In this document: piece after piece, positions 1-7,123 of the stretch
Position numbering within the stretch: position 1 is the stretch's first letter
How the letters are laid out: the number at the start of each line of letters is the position of its first letter
The notes under the pieces: model-generated
Told to the model about the DNA's origin: nothing
Database searches by the model: none
Seen by the model: the letters and a program-made list of their open reading frames with translations, nothing else
Assembly: GCA_030610325.1 (NCBI GenBank)
Contig: JAUWRZ010000084.1
Location: 1 to 7,828 of the forward strand
Direction of reading: 5' to 3'
From: Sulfurimonadaceae bacterium
GTDB taxonomy: Bacteria; Campylobacterota; Campylobacteria; Campylobacterales; Sulfurimonadaceae
Length of the DNA: 7,828 nt
Position numbers and translations under genes: made by a program

Positions 1-1866
1 ATAGCGGCTGAGCATATAACGGCCCAGCGGTGTCTCTACTTTCGTATCTGCGAGGTCAGTGAAGGTCTCTACGTTCATCTGCAAGAAGCGTGAAGCGTTG
101 AAGAGTTTGTTGGTGAAGTTACGACTCTGCTCAAGTTTGTCCTGACTCAGGCGGATATCACGTCCCTGTGCGGCAGAGATGGCCAGGGTAAAACGCAGGG
201 CATCGGCACTGTACTTCTCGATCATGTCAAGTGGATCGATGACATTGCCTTTGGACTTGCTCATCTTCTGTCCATGTTCATCGCGTACAAGTGCATGCAG
301 GTAGATGTGGTCAAATGGCAGCTTGCCCATAAAGGTCTCACCCATCATCATCATTCGTGCGACCCAGAAGAAGAGGATGTCAAAACCGGTGATCAGCAAG
401 CTATTAGGGTAGAAGTCCTTAAGGTCATCACTTTGAAATAGTCTGTCCATCTCCGTATCGCCATTACCCCAACCAAGTGTGGAGAACGGCCAGAGTGCTG
501 ATGAGAACCAGGTGTCGAGTACATCGGGGTCTTGTCTGATATCACTGCTTGAACAGTGTGGACACTGAGTCGGCTCCTCATCTTTTGAAGCCCACTCATG
601 ATCACATGCATCACAGTAGAAGACCGGGATACGATGTCCCCACCAGAGTTGACGTGAGATACACCAGTCGCGCAGTTCACCCATCCAGGCGTTATAGCTG
701 TTGATCCAGTGTGGTGGGTAGAAGGTGGCCTGGCCATCGTTGGTCTTCTCTATAGACTTTTTCGCTACTTCAGCGCGGACAAACCACTGTTTGGAGATAT
801 ATGGCTCTACGACATTATGGCAGCGGTAACAGTGACCTACCTGATGGACATGCTCTTCGATCTTCTCGATGAAGCCCTCTTCATCAAGTCGTTTGACGAT
901 GATATCACGGGCGGAAAGACGTTCCAGCCCTTTAAACTCACCTGCATAGTCGTTTAAGATACCCTTCTCATCAAAGACAGTGATGAACTCAAGGTCATGG
1001 CGTTTTCCGACTTCATAGTCATTTGGGTCATGTGCCGGGGTCACTTTGACCAGACCGGTACCAAGATCCTTGTCGACATGTTCATCAGCGATGATAGTGA
1101 TCTCACGATCACTCAACGGTAGTCTGAGCTTTTTACCGATGATATCAGTGTAACGCTCATCCTCAGGATGGACCATGACGGCCGTGTCGCCAAAGTAGGT
1201 CTCCGGACGGGTCGTGGCTACGGTGATCTGTCCGCTGCCATCAGCAAAAGGGTAGCGCATATGGTAGAACTTTCCATTGTGCTCTTCATGCTCGACTTCG
1301 ATGTCACTGAGGGCACCATCATGGGTACACCAGTTGACCATGTAGTTTCCACGGACGATAAGTCCATCGTTATAGAGATGGACGAATGCCTCTTTGACAG
1401 AACTTTTAAGCCCCTCATCCATAGTGAAGCGTTCGCGTTCCCAGGCTGGTGAGACACCCATCTTACGTAGTTGGTCGACCATGATGCCGCCGCTCTCCTC
1501 TTTCCATGCCCAGACACGTTCCAAAAAGGCTTCTCGTCCCAGCTCTTCTTTGGTCGTACCTTCAGCGAGAAGCTGCTTTTCGACAACGTTCTGTGTCGCT
1601 ATTCCGGCATGGTCTGTTCCTGGCTGCCAGAGGGTCTTATAGCCATCCATCCGTTTATAACGGGTGATGATGTCTTGCAGGGTAAAGGTGAGTGAATGCC
1701 CGATATGAAGGCGTCCTGTGACATTGGGTGGAGGCATCATGATGGCGAAGTTCTTATCGGCTTTTTGAATACTTTTATTGCCGTCGATCTCGAAATGACC
1801 GCGATCTTCCCAGAGCTTATAGTACTGCTCTTCTACGGCTTTTGGATCATAGTTTTGTTTAGACAT
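1..1866 (-). CDS. valS: Valyl-tRNA synthetase, 3' end beyond the window (622 codons present)
   Basis: Cytoplasmic class I aminoacyl-tRNA synthetase that attaches valine to tRNA-Val with ATP and edits mischarged threonine. I translated the minus strand by hand: the frame stays open from the ATG at 1866 to the window edge. Visible motifs are PPPNVTGRLHIGH with the HIGH signature at residues 54-57 (1696-1707), GTDHAGIATQ at about 83-92, the CP1 editing motif ATTRPET at 217-223 with an AHDPND segment around Asp280, the DTWFSS motif at 451-456, and KMSKS at 534-538 (253-267). Cys346/Cys349 and Cys418/421/435/438 look like zinc-binding knuckles of the CP1 region. Full-length bacterial ValRS is roughly 870-950 aa, so about 250-300 C-terminal residues (rest of the anticodon-binding domain and the coiled coil) are missing only because of the window edge. 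The start is supported by an AGAAGGT ribosome site about 9 nt upstream and by the typical N-terminus. It is divergent from the helicase gene. The valine identity over IleRS/LeuRS rests on the overall motif set, and I am confident of it. Confidence 0.97.
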   Translation of the reverse strand, partial: MSKQNYDPKAVEEQYYKLWEDRGHFEIDGNKSIQKADKNFAIMMPPPNVTGRLHIGHSLTFTLQDIITRYKRMDGYKTLWQPGTDHAGIATQNVVEKQLLAEGTTKEELGREAFLERVWAWKEESGGIMVDQLRKMGVSPAWERERFTMDEGLKSSVKEAFVHLYNDGLIVRGNYMVNWCTHDGALSDIEVEHEEHNGKFYHMRYPFADGSGQITVATTRPETYFGDTAVMVHPEDERYTDIIGKKLRLPLSDREITIIADEHVDKDLGTGLVKVTPAHDPNDYEVGKRHDLEFITVFDEKGILNDYAGEFKGLERLSARDIIVKRLDEEGFIEKIEEHVHQVGHCYRCHNVVEPYISKQWFVRAEVAKKSIEKTNDGQATFYPPHWINSYNAWMGELRDWCISRQLWWGHRIPVFYCDACDHEWASKDEEPTQCPHCSSSDIRQDPDVLDTWFSSALWPFSTLGWGNGDTEMDRLFQSDDLKDFYPNSLLITGFDILFFWVARMMMMGETFMGKLPFDHIYLHALVRDEHGQKMSKSKGNVIDPLDMIEKYSADALRFTLAISAAQGRDIRLSQDKLEQSRNFTNKLFNASRFLQMNVETFTDLADTKVETPLGRYMLSRY

Positions 1867-1870
1867 TGCA

Positions 1871-1885
1871 TGCTACCTTCTCAAG
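1871..1885 (-). promoter_or_regulatory. valS ribosome binding site region
   Basis: Read on the minus strand the bases are CTTGAGAAGGTAGCA, with GAAGGT as the Shine-Dalgarno-like core about 9-10 nt before the ATG at 1864-1866. An out-of-frame ATG lies 4 nt before the chosen start (within GCATGCAATG). The chosen ATG is the one in frame with the ValRS N-terminus. Confidence 0.55.
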
Positions 1886-1903
1886 GGCCTCTGAGGGAGA
1901 GCC
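1886..1903 (-). other. GC-rich hairpin in the valS leader
   Basis: On the minus strand GGCTCT (1898-1903) can pair with AGAGGCC (1886-1892) around the loop CCCTC, with a one-base bulge. If transcription starts near 1920 the hairpin would sit just inside the 5' end of the valS mRNA, about 20 nt before the start codon and just upstream of the ribosome site. No T-run follows on either strand, so it is not an intrinsic terminator. It may be a 5' stabilising stem or an effect of chance. Confidence 0.3.
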
Positions 1904-1926
1904 TTATGGTCAGAAATTTTAGGCGA

Positions 1927-1940
1927 ATTATAGCCAAAAA
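1927..1940 (-). promoter_or_regulatory. Candidate valS promoter, -10 region
   Basis: Read on the minus strand this is TTTTTGGCTATAAT: a perfect TATAAT hexamer (1927-1932) preceded by a T-run and a G at the extended -10 position. The 17-bp-spaced -35 position (1950-1955, GTGGAA) matches the consensus TTGACA at only 3 of 6 bases. A strong -10 with a poor -35 and an upstream T-rich stretch is the known style of vegetative promoters in Campylobacter and Helicobacter. The predicted transcript start is near 1919-1921, giving a leader of about 55 nt before the valS ATG. There is no experimental support. Confidence 0.6.
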
Positions 1941-1959
1941 GCAGTAATATTCCACTAAA

Positions 1960-2006
1960 TATATAAGATGTGATGAGCTTGTGATAAGAAGCACGTTACC
2001 TATAGT
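1960..2006 (+). promoter_or_regulatory. Weak promoter candidates for the helicase gene
   Basis: Two possibilities are visible. TATAAG at 1962-1967 would give a leader of nearly 50 nt but has no -35 box. TTGTGA (1979-1984) with a 16-bp spacer to TATAGT (2001-2006) scores better as a pair, but it would start transcription at about 2013, right at the Shine-Dalgarno sequence. Neither is compelling. The whole divergent spacer from 1867 to 2021 is only 155 bp, so the promoter must lie in it unless it is inside valS. Confidence 0.25.
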
Positions 2007-2012
2007 GCACGC

Positions 2013-2017
2013 AGGAG
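2013..2017 (+). promoter_or_regulatory. Helicase ribosome binding site
   Basis: AGGAG lies 4 nt before the ATG at 2022. The spacing is short but it is the only good Shine-Dalgarno sequence nearby, and it fixes the start. The resulting N-terminus places the Q motif (LNEDQ, residues 6-10) at the expected distance from the Walker A loop. Confidence 0.6.
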
Positions 2018-2021
2018 CTTT

Positions 2022-4097
2022 ATGCCACTTTCAAGACTTAACGAAGATCAGTATAGAGCGGCTACCGCAGCCTATGGGCATAATCTGATCATCGCTTCTG
2101 CCGGTACAGGCAAGACTTCTACCATCGTAGGGCGCATCGCTTATCTTCTCGGTAAAGGGGTGAAGCCCCAGGAGATACTCTTACTTACTTTTACGAACAA
2201 GGCTGCGCAGGAGATGGTCGATCGTGTCGCACAGTTCTTTGGTAAAGAGGTGGCGTCAAAGATCGATGCCGGGACTTTTCATGCCGTGAGTTATCGCTGG
2301 CTTAAGAAGAAAGACGGCAAGGTCGTCTTAAAGCAGCAAAGAGAGCTGAAGACACTCTTTCGCAGTGTCTATGAGAAGCGCTCTTTCCACCACCTTGATG
2401 GTGAGGCAGAGCCTTATGGGGCAAACTATCTCTATGATAAGTACTCTTTTTATCAGAACACGGAGATGGTACACCCCTTTGAGAAGTGGATTGGCGACCG
2501 ACATCCCGATCATGATATCTTTGGCATGATCTATGCCGATATCATCGATGAGTTTGAAGCGCTGAAGACCCAATACGGTTTTCTCAACTTCAATGATCTG
2601 CTTTTGAAGATGCGTGATCTTGCCAAGCTTAACGACCTGGGTTATCAAGAAGTGCTTGTCGATGAGTATCAGGACACTAACGCCCTGCAAGGCACTCTGA
2701 TAGATGCCATGAAGCCACCTTCACTCTTTTGTGTCGGTGATTATGATCAGAGTATCTATGCTTTCAATGGTGCGGACATCTCGATCATCGGTACTTTTGG
2801 ACAGAAGTATAAAGATGCGATCATCCATACCTTGAGCAAGAACTATCGTTCCACCGTGCCTATCCTCTCTCTGGCAAACAAGGTCATTGGTTATAATGAG
2901 CGGATCTACCCTAAAAAGCTGGAAGTGACGCGCGACCATGCAGCAGTCGCACCAAAGCTGTTGGTCTATGATGAACTTTTCGATCAGTACCATGCCATCG
3001 CTCAACTCATAGGCAGATCACAGACTGAACTTGAAGAGATCGCTGTCATCTTCAGGAACAACTCCTCTGCGGATGGTATCGAAGCGACACTGCGCGAGCT
3101 GGACATCCCCTGTCGCAGACGAGGTGGGGTGAGTTTCTTTGATGCCAAAGAGGTCAAAGCACTGCTTGACATCTACACGCTCATAGTCAACGAGAACGAT
3201 ATGATGGCGTTCATCCATCTTTTTGAATATGCCAAAGGGGTAGGCAGTGCGATCTCCAAAGAGCTTTTTATTGCTTTACAGAAGCTCGGTGGTGGCTCGT
3301 TGTTCAAAGGCTTCTATCATCCTGATCCGGAGATCATCAACCCTTTTGAGAAACGTAAGCAGAACTATCAGCTGGGACTCTTTGATGATTTTCTGGAGCT
3401 TGGCAGTATCGGGCGTTTTGCCAAGATGGGGTTTGAAGCGAAGTTCTTAAAGAACATGGTCTTGAAACACCCAAAACTCACAAAAGATGGGGCAAAACAT
3501 CTGCATGACTTCTTTTTGCTCTATAAAGGCTTGACCCAGGTAAAGCAGCCTCGGACAGTCATCCAGAAGATAGCGGGATCAGCTTTTTATGCGAACATCG
3601 TCGAGCAACTCGCCTCCAAGCGTGCCCAGCAGCCAGATGGTAAGATCGATGAGAAGGAAAAAGTCGAGTCTCTGGAGCGTATACGACGCAAATCCAGTGT
3701 ACTCTTTGAACTTGCCAAGCCCTACCATGAGCATGAGCGCTTTTTGAATGCGATGATCTTGGGTTCTCAGGACCTGACTCAGGGGAAGGGTGTACACCTG
3801 TTGAGTATTCACGCCTCCAAAGGGCTGGAGTACAAAGAGGTCTATGTCGTCGACCTGATGGATGGCCGTTTCCCTAATCGAAAACTGATGAATCGCGGGG
3901 GCAGTCTGGATGAGGAGAGGCGGCTTTTCTATGTATCAGTCACCCGGGCAAAAGATAGGCTGTTCCTTAGTTTTGCACGGTATGATAAGATCAAGAAAGC
4001 CAATTTCGTACCTTCTCAATTTCTTTATGAAGCAGGATTGATGCCAAAAGACGATGTCTATATAGCGTTGGTAGAGAAAGAGCAGAAAGAGGATTGA
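2022..4097 (+). CDS. UvrD/Rep/PcrA-family ATP-dependent 3'-5' DNA helicase
   Basis: Superfamily 1A helicase of 691 aa that would unwind DNA 3'-5' at the cost of ATP, acting in excision repair, mismatch repair or restart of stalled forks. Motifs in order: Q motif LNEDQ (6-10), motif I ASAGTGKT (25-32, Lys31), Ia LLLTFTNKAAQEM (53-65), motif II VDEYQDTN (213-220, Asp214/Glu215), motif III VGDYDQSIYAFNGAD (238-252), motif IV NYRST (274-278), motif V LLSIHASKGLEY (593-604), and motif VI with RLFYVSVTRAKDR (634-646), where Arg642 is the likely arginine finger. The 2B insertion lies between motifs IV and V. Two features differ from E. coli UvrD and PcrA: motif III has Phe-Asn where those proteins have Trp-Arg, and the chain ends about 25 residues after the PSQFL segment, so the C-terminal Tudor-like extension is absent, as in shorter Rep-like members. 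The choice between the names uvrD, rep and pcrA cannot be made from sequence alone. From memory, Campylobacter jejuni also has a helicase of this family close to valS (Cj0775c/Cj0777). Confidence 0.95.
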   Translation: MPLSRLNEDQYRAATAAYGHNLIIASAGTGKTSTIVGRIAYLLGKGVKPQEILLLTFTNKAAQEMVDRVAQFFGKEVASKIDAGTFHAVSYRWLKKKDGKVVLKQQRELKTLFRSVYEKRSFHHLDGEAEPYGANYLYDKYSFYQNTEMVHPFEKWIGDRHPDHDIFGMIYADIIDEFEALKTQYGFLNFNDLLLKMRDLAKLNDLGYQEVLVDEYQDTNALQGTLIDAMKPPSLFCVGDYDQSIYAFNGADISIIGTFGQKYKDAIIHTLSKNYRSTVPILSLANKVIGYNERIYPKKLEVTRDHAAVAPKLLVYDELFDQYHAIAQLIGRSQTELEEIAVIFRNNSSADGIEATLRELDIPCRRRGGVSFFDAKEVKALLDIYTLIVNENDMMAFIHLFEYAKGVGSAISKELFIALQKLGGGSLFKGFYHPDPEIINPFEKRKQNYQLGLFDDFLELGSIGRFAKMGFEAKFLKNMVLKHPKLTKDGAKHLHDFFLLYKGLTQVKQPRTVIQKIAGSAFYANIVEQLASKRAQQPDGKIDEKEKVESLERIRRKSSVLFELAKPYHEHERFLNAMILGSQDLTQGKGVHLLSIHASKGLEYKEVYVVDLMDGRFPNRKLMNRGGSLDEERRLFYVSVTRAKDRLFLSFARYDKIKKANFVPSQFLYEAGLMPKDDVYIALVEKEQKED

Positions 4098-4106
4098 ATC
4101 AGGGCC

Positions 4107-4133
4107 GAAGAAGCAGAGAGCTTCTTCTTTATT
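4107..4133 (+). terminator. Rho-independent terminator of the helicase gene
   Basis: A perfect 8-bp stem, GAAGAAGC (4107-4114) with GCTTCTTC (4120-4127), closes a 5-base loop AGAGA. It is followed by TTTATT, which overlaps the stop codon of the opposing gspF-like gene. It starts 9 nt after the helicase TGA. The T-tract exists only in the plus-strand reading, so it should serve the helicase. On the minus strand the stem is followed by GGCCCTG and would stop transcription poorly. Confidence 0.7.
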
Positions 4134-5379
4134 ATGACCTACCCTGAACAGCATTACCCATATCCCACATCGGCAGGAAGATACCAAGAGCCAGGAGTAT
4201 GACCATGGCAGCGATGAAAAAGAGCATGATCGGCTCAATAGCTTCCGATAAGCCGTCGATGATCGCATCAAAGCGCATCTTATAGTAGTCGGTGACCTTC
4301 TCAAGCATAGCATCGAGTTGACCGCTTGACTCACCGGCAGAGATCATCTGAATGATCATGTTCTCAAAGAGTTTAGTGTCTTTGAGACCATTATGAAGAG
4401 TGTCACCTTTCTCAACGGCAGAACGGACAGTAGCAAGTTGATCTTTCATTGGAAGGTTATCTATCATATCTATCGAGGTATCGAGTGCTTCAGCGATGGG
4501 AATACCGGCCTTTACAAGTTCGGAGAAGACCAGGGTAAAACGGCTTAAAGTAGAGAACTTGATGATGTTCTTGATAAGATAGACACGCAGTAGGAAGGTA
4601 TGCCATTTATAGCGAAATTCCTTGGAATGGTTTATCATATATTTGAATGACATGACAAACAGGACAATACTGGCAAGGACATAGATACCATAAGTGTTAA
4701 AGAGATGCTCAAGAAAAAGAAGGATCTGTGTCGGAAGGGGCAGGGTGGCACCCAGCTCTTCAAAGATATCTTTAAACTGAGGGACGACATAGGAGATAAG
4801 GATAGTAAAGGCTACCGCCATCGCTATCATGACATTTCGGGGGTATGCCATCGCTTTTTTGAACTTGACGATATTTCGACGGATCTCTTCAAGCATATCA
4901 GCCAGTGAATACATCGCTTCAGCCATATTACCGGTCTTCTCTCCCAAAGCGACCATAGCCAGGGCAAGGTTTCCCAGTTCAAACCGGTAGTTGTTCATCG
5001 ACTGTGAGAGACTGAGTCCGGAGTTTATGTCATCGCCGATGGTATTGAAGACACGCTTGAGTGTCGCATCATCAGTCGCATCAGCGATCTCTTTAAAGGA
5101 GTCATGCACTGAGATGCCTGCATTGGTCATAACAGCAAGTTGTCGGATGGCACCGATCTGCATGTCCGGGTTTATCTTCTTTTTCTGGACGTTCTGCAGG
5201 AGGTTGTCTTTGAACTTCTTTAGCTGTTCATCAAGCGGTGGACTGCTTTCGACGACCTTTAAGAGAATCCCGCTGAACTTTATCTTGGCAAGGTAATGGG
5301 CCTCTTTTTTGTTCTCTGCATATAGACCATGATCTGTTTTTTTGCCTTTTGATAAGACAGTCGCATTAAAATATTTCAT
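4132..5379 (-). CDS. Type II secretion/type IV pilus inner-membrane platform protein (GspF/PilC family)
   Basis: A 415-aa polytopic inner-membrane protein that would form the base on which pseudopilins are assembled and would contact the ATPase encoded just upstream. It shows the family's duplicated T2SSF domain: the first copy is at about residues 75-200 (begins RQLAVMTNAGISV, has GEKTGNM), the second at about 278-405 (SRFTLVFSELVKAGIPI, has GESSGQL). Hydrophobic segments lie at about 182-200, 231-249 and 383-402, the usual three-helix pattern. The cytoplasmic N-terminal region of about 70 residues is lysine-rich. Its length is normal for the family (about 400 aa). Its ATG overlaps the TGA of the ATPase gene in an ATGA (5376-5379), with AAAGGTGG 7 nt before the ATG, so translation is probably coupled. 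It is the last gene of the operon. Whether the machine secretes proteins, builds pili or takes up DNA cannot be told from this gene. It corresponds in position to ctsF of the Campylobacter transformation cluster. Confidence 0.93.
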   Translation of the reverse strand: MKYFNATVLSKGKKTDHGLYAENKKEAHYLAKIKFSGILLKVVESSPPLDEQLKKFKDNLLQNVQKKKINPDMQIGAIRQLAVMTNAGISVHDSFKEIADATDDATLKRVFNTIGDDINSGLSLSQSMNNYRFELGNLALAMVALGEKTGNMAEAMYSLADMLEEIRRNIVKFKKAMAYPRNVMIAMAVAFTILISYVVPQFKDIFEELGATLPLPTQILLFLEHLFNTYGIYVLASIVLFVMSFKYMINHSKEFRYKWHTFLLRVYLIKNIIKFSTLSRFTLVFSELVKAGIPIAEALDTSIDMIDNLPMKDQLATVRSAVEKGDTLHNGLKDTKLFENMIIQMISAGESSGQLDAMLEKVTDYYKMRFDAIIDGLSEAIEPIMLFFIAAMVILLALGIFLPMWDMGNAVQGRS

Positions 5380-7112
5380 TCTTTTGCCACCTTTAATATT
5401 TCTTCGATCGTCGTCACACCGTCAATGGCTTTTTGCATGCCATTGACAAACATGTTGACAAACCCCTCTTTGGCAGCTTGCTCGAGGATCTCCTCTTTTG
5501 AACCGCTGTTGGCAATAATACTGGAGATCTCTTCTGAGATCGGTAGTACTTCACTGATCATCTCACGTCCCATATAGCCGCTTCCATTGCACTCTCTACA
5601 ACCGGCACCTTCGTAAAACACGGTATCTTCGGGGATGTATTGTTGATAGTCGTGCTTGAGTGATTCAGGGATCTCGACACTGTGTTTGCAGTGTGTACAT
5701 ATCTTACGGATAAGTCGTTGTGCCTGAACAGCTACAAGTGCCCCGCTGATAAGATAGGGTTTGATCCCCATATCGACCATCCTTGGGATAGCGCTGACAG
5801 CATCATTGGTGTGGAGAGTAGAGATGACCAGGTGGCCGGTAAGTGCTGCTTTTATGGCGATCTCGAGTGTCTCATGATCACGGATCTCACCGATCATTAT
5901 CTTATCGGGATCCTGACGGAGGATAGAGCGCAGTGCAGCTGCAAAACTAAGGCCGACTTTGGCATTGACCTGGACCTGTTGGATAAGGTTCATCCGGTAC
6001 TCGACTGGGTCTTCGACCGTGATGATCTTCTCTTCGACACTTCTAAGTTCGTTCAGTGCACCATAGAGGGTGGTCGTCTTACCACTACCGGTCGGTCCTG
6101 TGACCAGTAAGAGCCCAAATGGTGCCTGCAGTGCATGGATGAGTTTCTTGTAACCATCTGGGTCCATGCCAGCATCTTCAAGTTTGACCATGGCTTTGGT
6201 CTTATCAAGGACACGCATGACGATGGACTCGCCATACATGATGGGAAGTGTCGAGAGACGAAAGTCAAATTCGGCGTCAACGACCCGGGCAGAGAAACGA
6301 CCATCCTGGGGTTTTCGTCGCTCAGCGATATCGAGGTTGGCAAGGAGTTTGATCCTCGATACCAGTGGTGGATAGATATCTTTGTCAAAGATGAACACTT
6401 CTGCTAGTTTACCATCGATCCTGGCTCGGACGACACAGTTCTTCTCTGTAGGTTCGATGTGGATATCACTTGCACGCCCTTTGATGGTAGTCTTTAAGAT
6501 GACATCGATCAGCTGCAAGATCGAGGAGGCTTCTTGCTGCTCTTCAAGTGTCCCGATGGAGTTGAGCTCTTTACGTATACTCTCTACAAGGTCGCGGACA
6601 CTGTCTTTTATCTCGATCTTAAAGAGGTAAGCCTGTATCTGCTTCTCTGTTGCGACAGCTATCTCAAGGGGTTTACGTGGGAAAAAGCGTTGTATTGCCT
6701 CTTGTGCCTGTATATCGAGTGGATCAGTGAACGCTATCGTGACACTGAGTTCGTTTTGTGAGATAGGAAGGGCACCATAGCGTTTAAGCTGTGCGAGTGG
6801 TGCCCGTTCGGCAAGACGGTAGTCCATATCGAGTGAGTCGAGATCGATGAAACGTAACTCAAGTACTTCTGAAAGATACTCTAAGATCATCTGCTCAGAT
6901 AAGAATGGGAAGTTCTTGATGATAGAGATCTCGTATCTACCGATACGGATCTGCTCTACGACGAATCGTTTGACAAAGTTTATAGAGACGGCACCGACTT
7001 TAGTCAATGTCTCCAGAAGTACTTCGTTCTTGATACCACGTGAGGTCAGACGGTCGATCTGCTGCTGTGTTATATGTTTTTTCTCAAGAAGATCCAGTGT
7101 TATTCTATCCAC
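5376..7112 (-). CDS. Type II secretion/type IV pilus assembly ATPase (GspE/PilB family)
   Basis: A cytoplasmic hexameric ATPase of 578 aa that would power pseudopilus or pilus extension with the platform protein encoded next to it. The N-terminal part (about 1-160) resembles the MshEN/T2SSE-N regulatory modules, including a segment around LELRFIDLD (84-92) and the conserved FTDPLDIQ turn (128-135). The motor has Walker A GPTGSGKTTT (339-348), an Asp box VEDPVEY (366-372), Walker B around IMIGEIRD (405-412) and a His box TGHLVISTLHTND (425-437). A tetracysteine zinc site, Cys472-x2-Cys475 and Cys505-x2-Cys508, is typical of assembly ATPases and absent from PilT-type retraction ATPases. The start is a GTG (7110-7112): it is the only usual start codon between the in-frame upstream stop and the conserved region, and AAAGGTGG precedes it. 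The length is closer to PilB/MshE than to the shortest GspE. It corresponds in position to ctsE of Campylobacter. Confidence 0.95.
   Translation of the reverse strand: MDRITLDLLEKKHITQQQIDRLTSRGIKNEVLLETLTKVGAVSINFVKRFVVEQIRIGRYEISIIKNFPFLSEQMILEYLSEVLELRFIDLDSLDMDYRLAERAPLAQLKRYGALPISQNELSVTIAFTDPLDIQAQEAIQRFFPRKPLEIAVATEKQIQAYLFKIEIKDSVRDLVESIRKELNSIGTLEEQQEASSILQLIDVILKTTIKGRASDIHIEPTEKNCVVRARIDGKLAEVFIFDKDIYPPLVSRIKLLANLDIAERRKPQDGRFSARVVDAEFDFRLSTLPIMYGESIVMRVLDKTKAMVKLEDAGMDPDGYKKLIHALQAPFGLLLVTGPTGSGKTTTLYGALNELRSVEEKIITVEDPVEYRMNLIQQVQVNAKVGLSFAAALRSILRQDPDKIMIGEIRDHETLEIAIKAALTGHLVISTLHTNDAVSAIPRMVDMGIKPYLISGALVAVQAQRLIRKICTHCKHSVEIPESLKHDYQQYIPEDTVFYEGAGCRECNGSGYMGREMISEVLPISEEISSIIANSGSKEEILEQAAKEGFVNMFVNGMQKAIDGVTTIEEILKVAKE
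5387..5394 (-). promoter_or_regulatory. Ribosome binding site of the platform gene
   Basis: AAAGGTGG on the minus strand lies inside the 3' end of the ATPase gene, 7 nt before the ATG at 5377-5379. The same octamer precedes the ATPase gene at 7116-7123, so both machine components carry the same Shine-Dalgarno sequence at different spacing. Confidence 0.6.
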
Positions 7113-7115
7113 AAT

Positions 7116-7123
7116 CCACCTTT
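7116..7123 (-). promoter_or_regulatory. Ribosome binding site that fixes the ATPase GTG start
   Basis: AAAGGTGG on the minus strand overlaps the last two bases of the TAA stop of the upstream 181-aa gene (7122-7124). Its AGG core is 6 nt from the GTG at 7110-7112. The codons between the in-frame TAA and the GTG are AGG, TGG and ATT, so no ATG or TTG start competes. Confidence 0.65.

Noticed and set aside
393..737. Minus-strand open frame of 114 codons
   Set aside because: It lies in another frame of the valS coding region, has no recognisable protein features and no ribosome site; valS motifs run straight through.
1867..2021. Possible T-box or other riboswitch upstream of valS
   Set aside because: The valS leader is only about 55 nt if the predicted promoter is right, with no T-box sequence, specifier loop or antiterminator; T-boxes are also chiefly a Gram-positive feature.
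2328..2690. Minus-strand open frame of 120 codons within the helicase gene
   Set aside because: Shadow of the helicase coding frame; hydrophobic composition comes from the reverse of Asp/Lys-rich codons, with no supporting start signals.
3936..4334. Minus-strand open frame spanning the helicase end and the platform gene
   Set aside because: It crosses the terminator and two well-supported convergent genes in a non-coding frame, so it is chance.
5682..6110. Plus-strand open frame of 142 codons, the longest antisense frame
   Set aside because: It is the reverse of the motor domain of the ATPase, including its Walker and His boxes. The apparent cysteines and histidines are mirror effects of the real gene.
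6053..6388. Minus-strand frame overlapping the ATPase gene in a different frame
   Set aside because: The frame with Walker A, Asp box, Walker B and His box is uninterrupted for 578 codons; this one is a shifted shadow.
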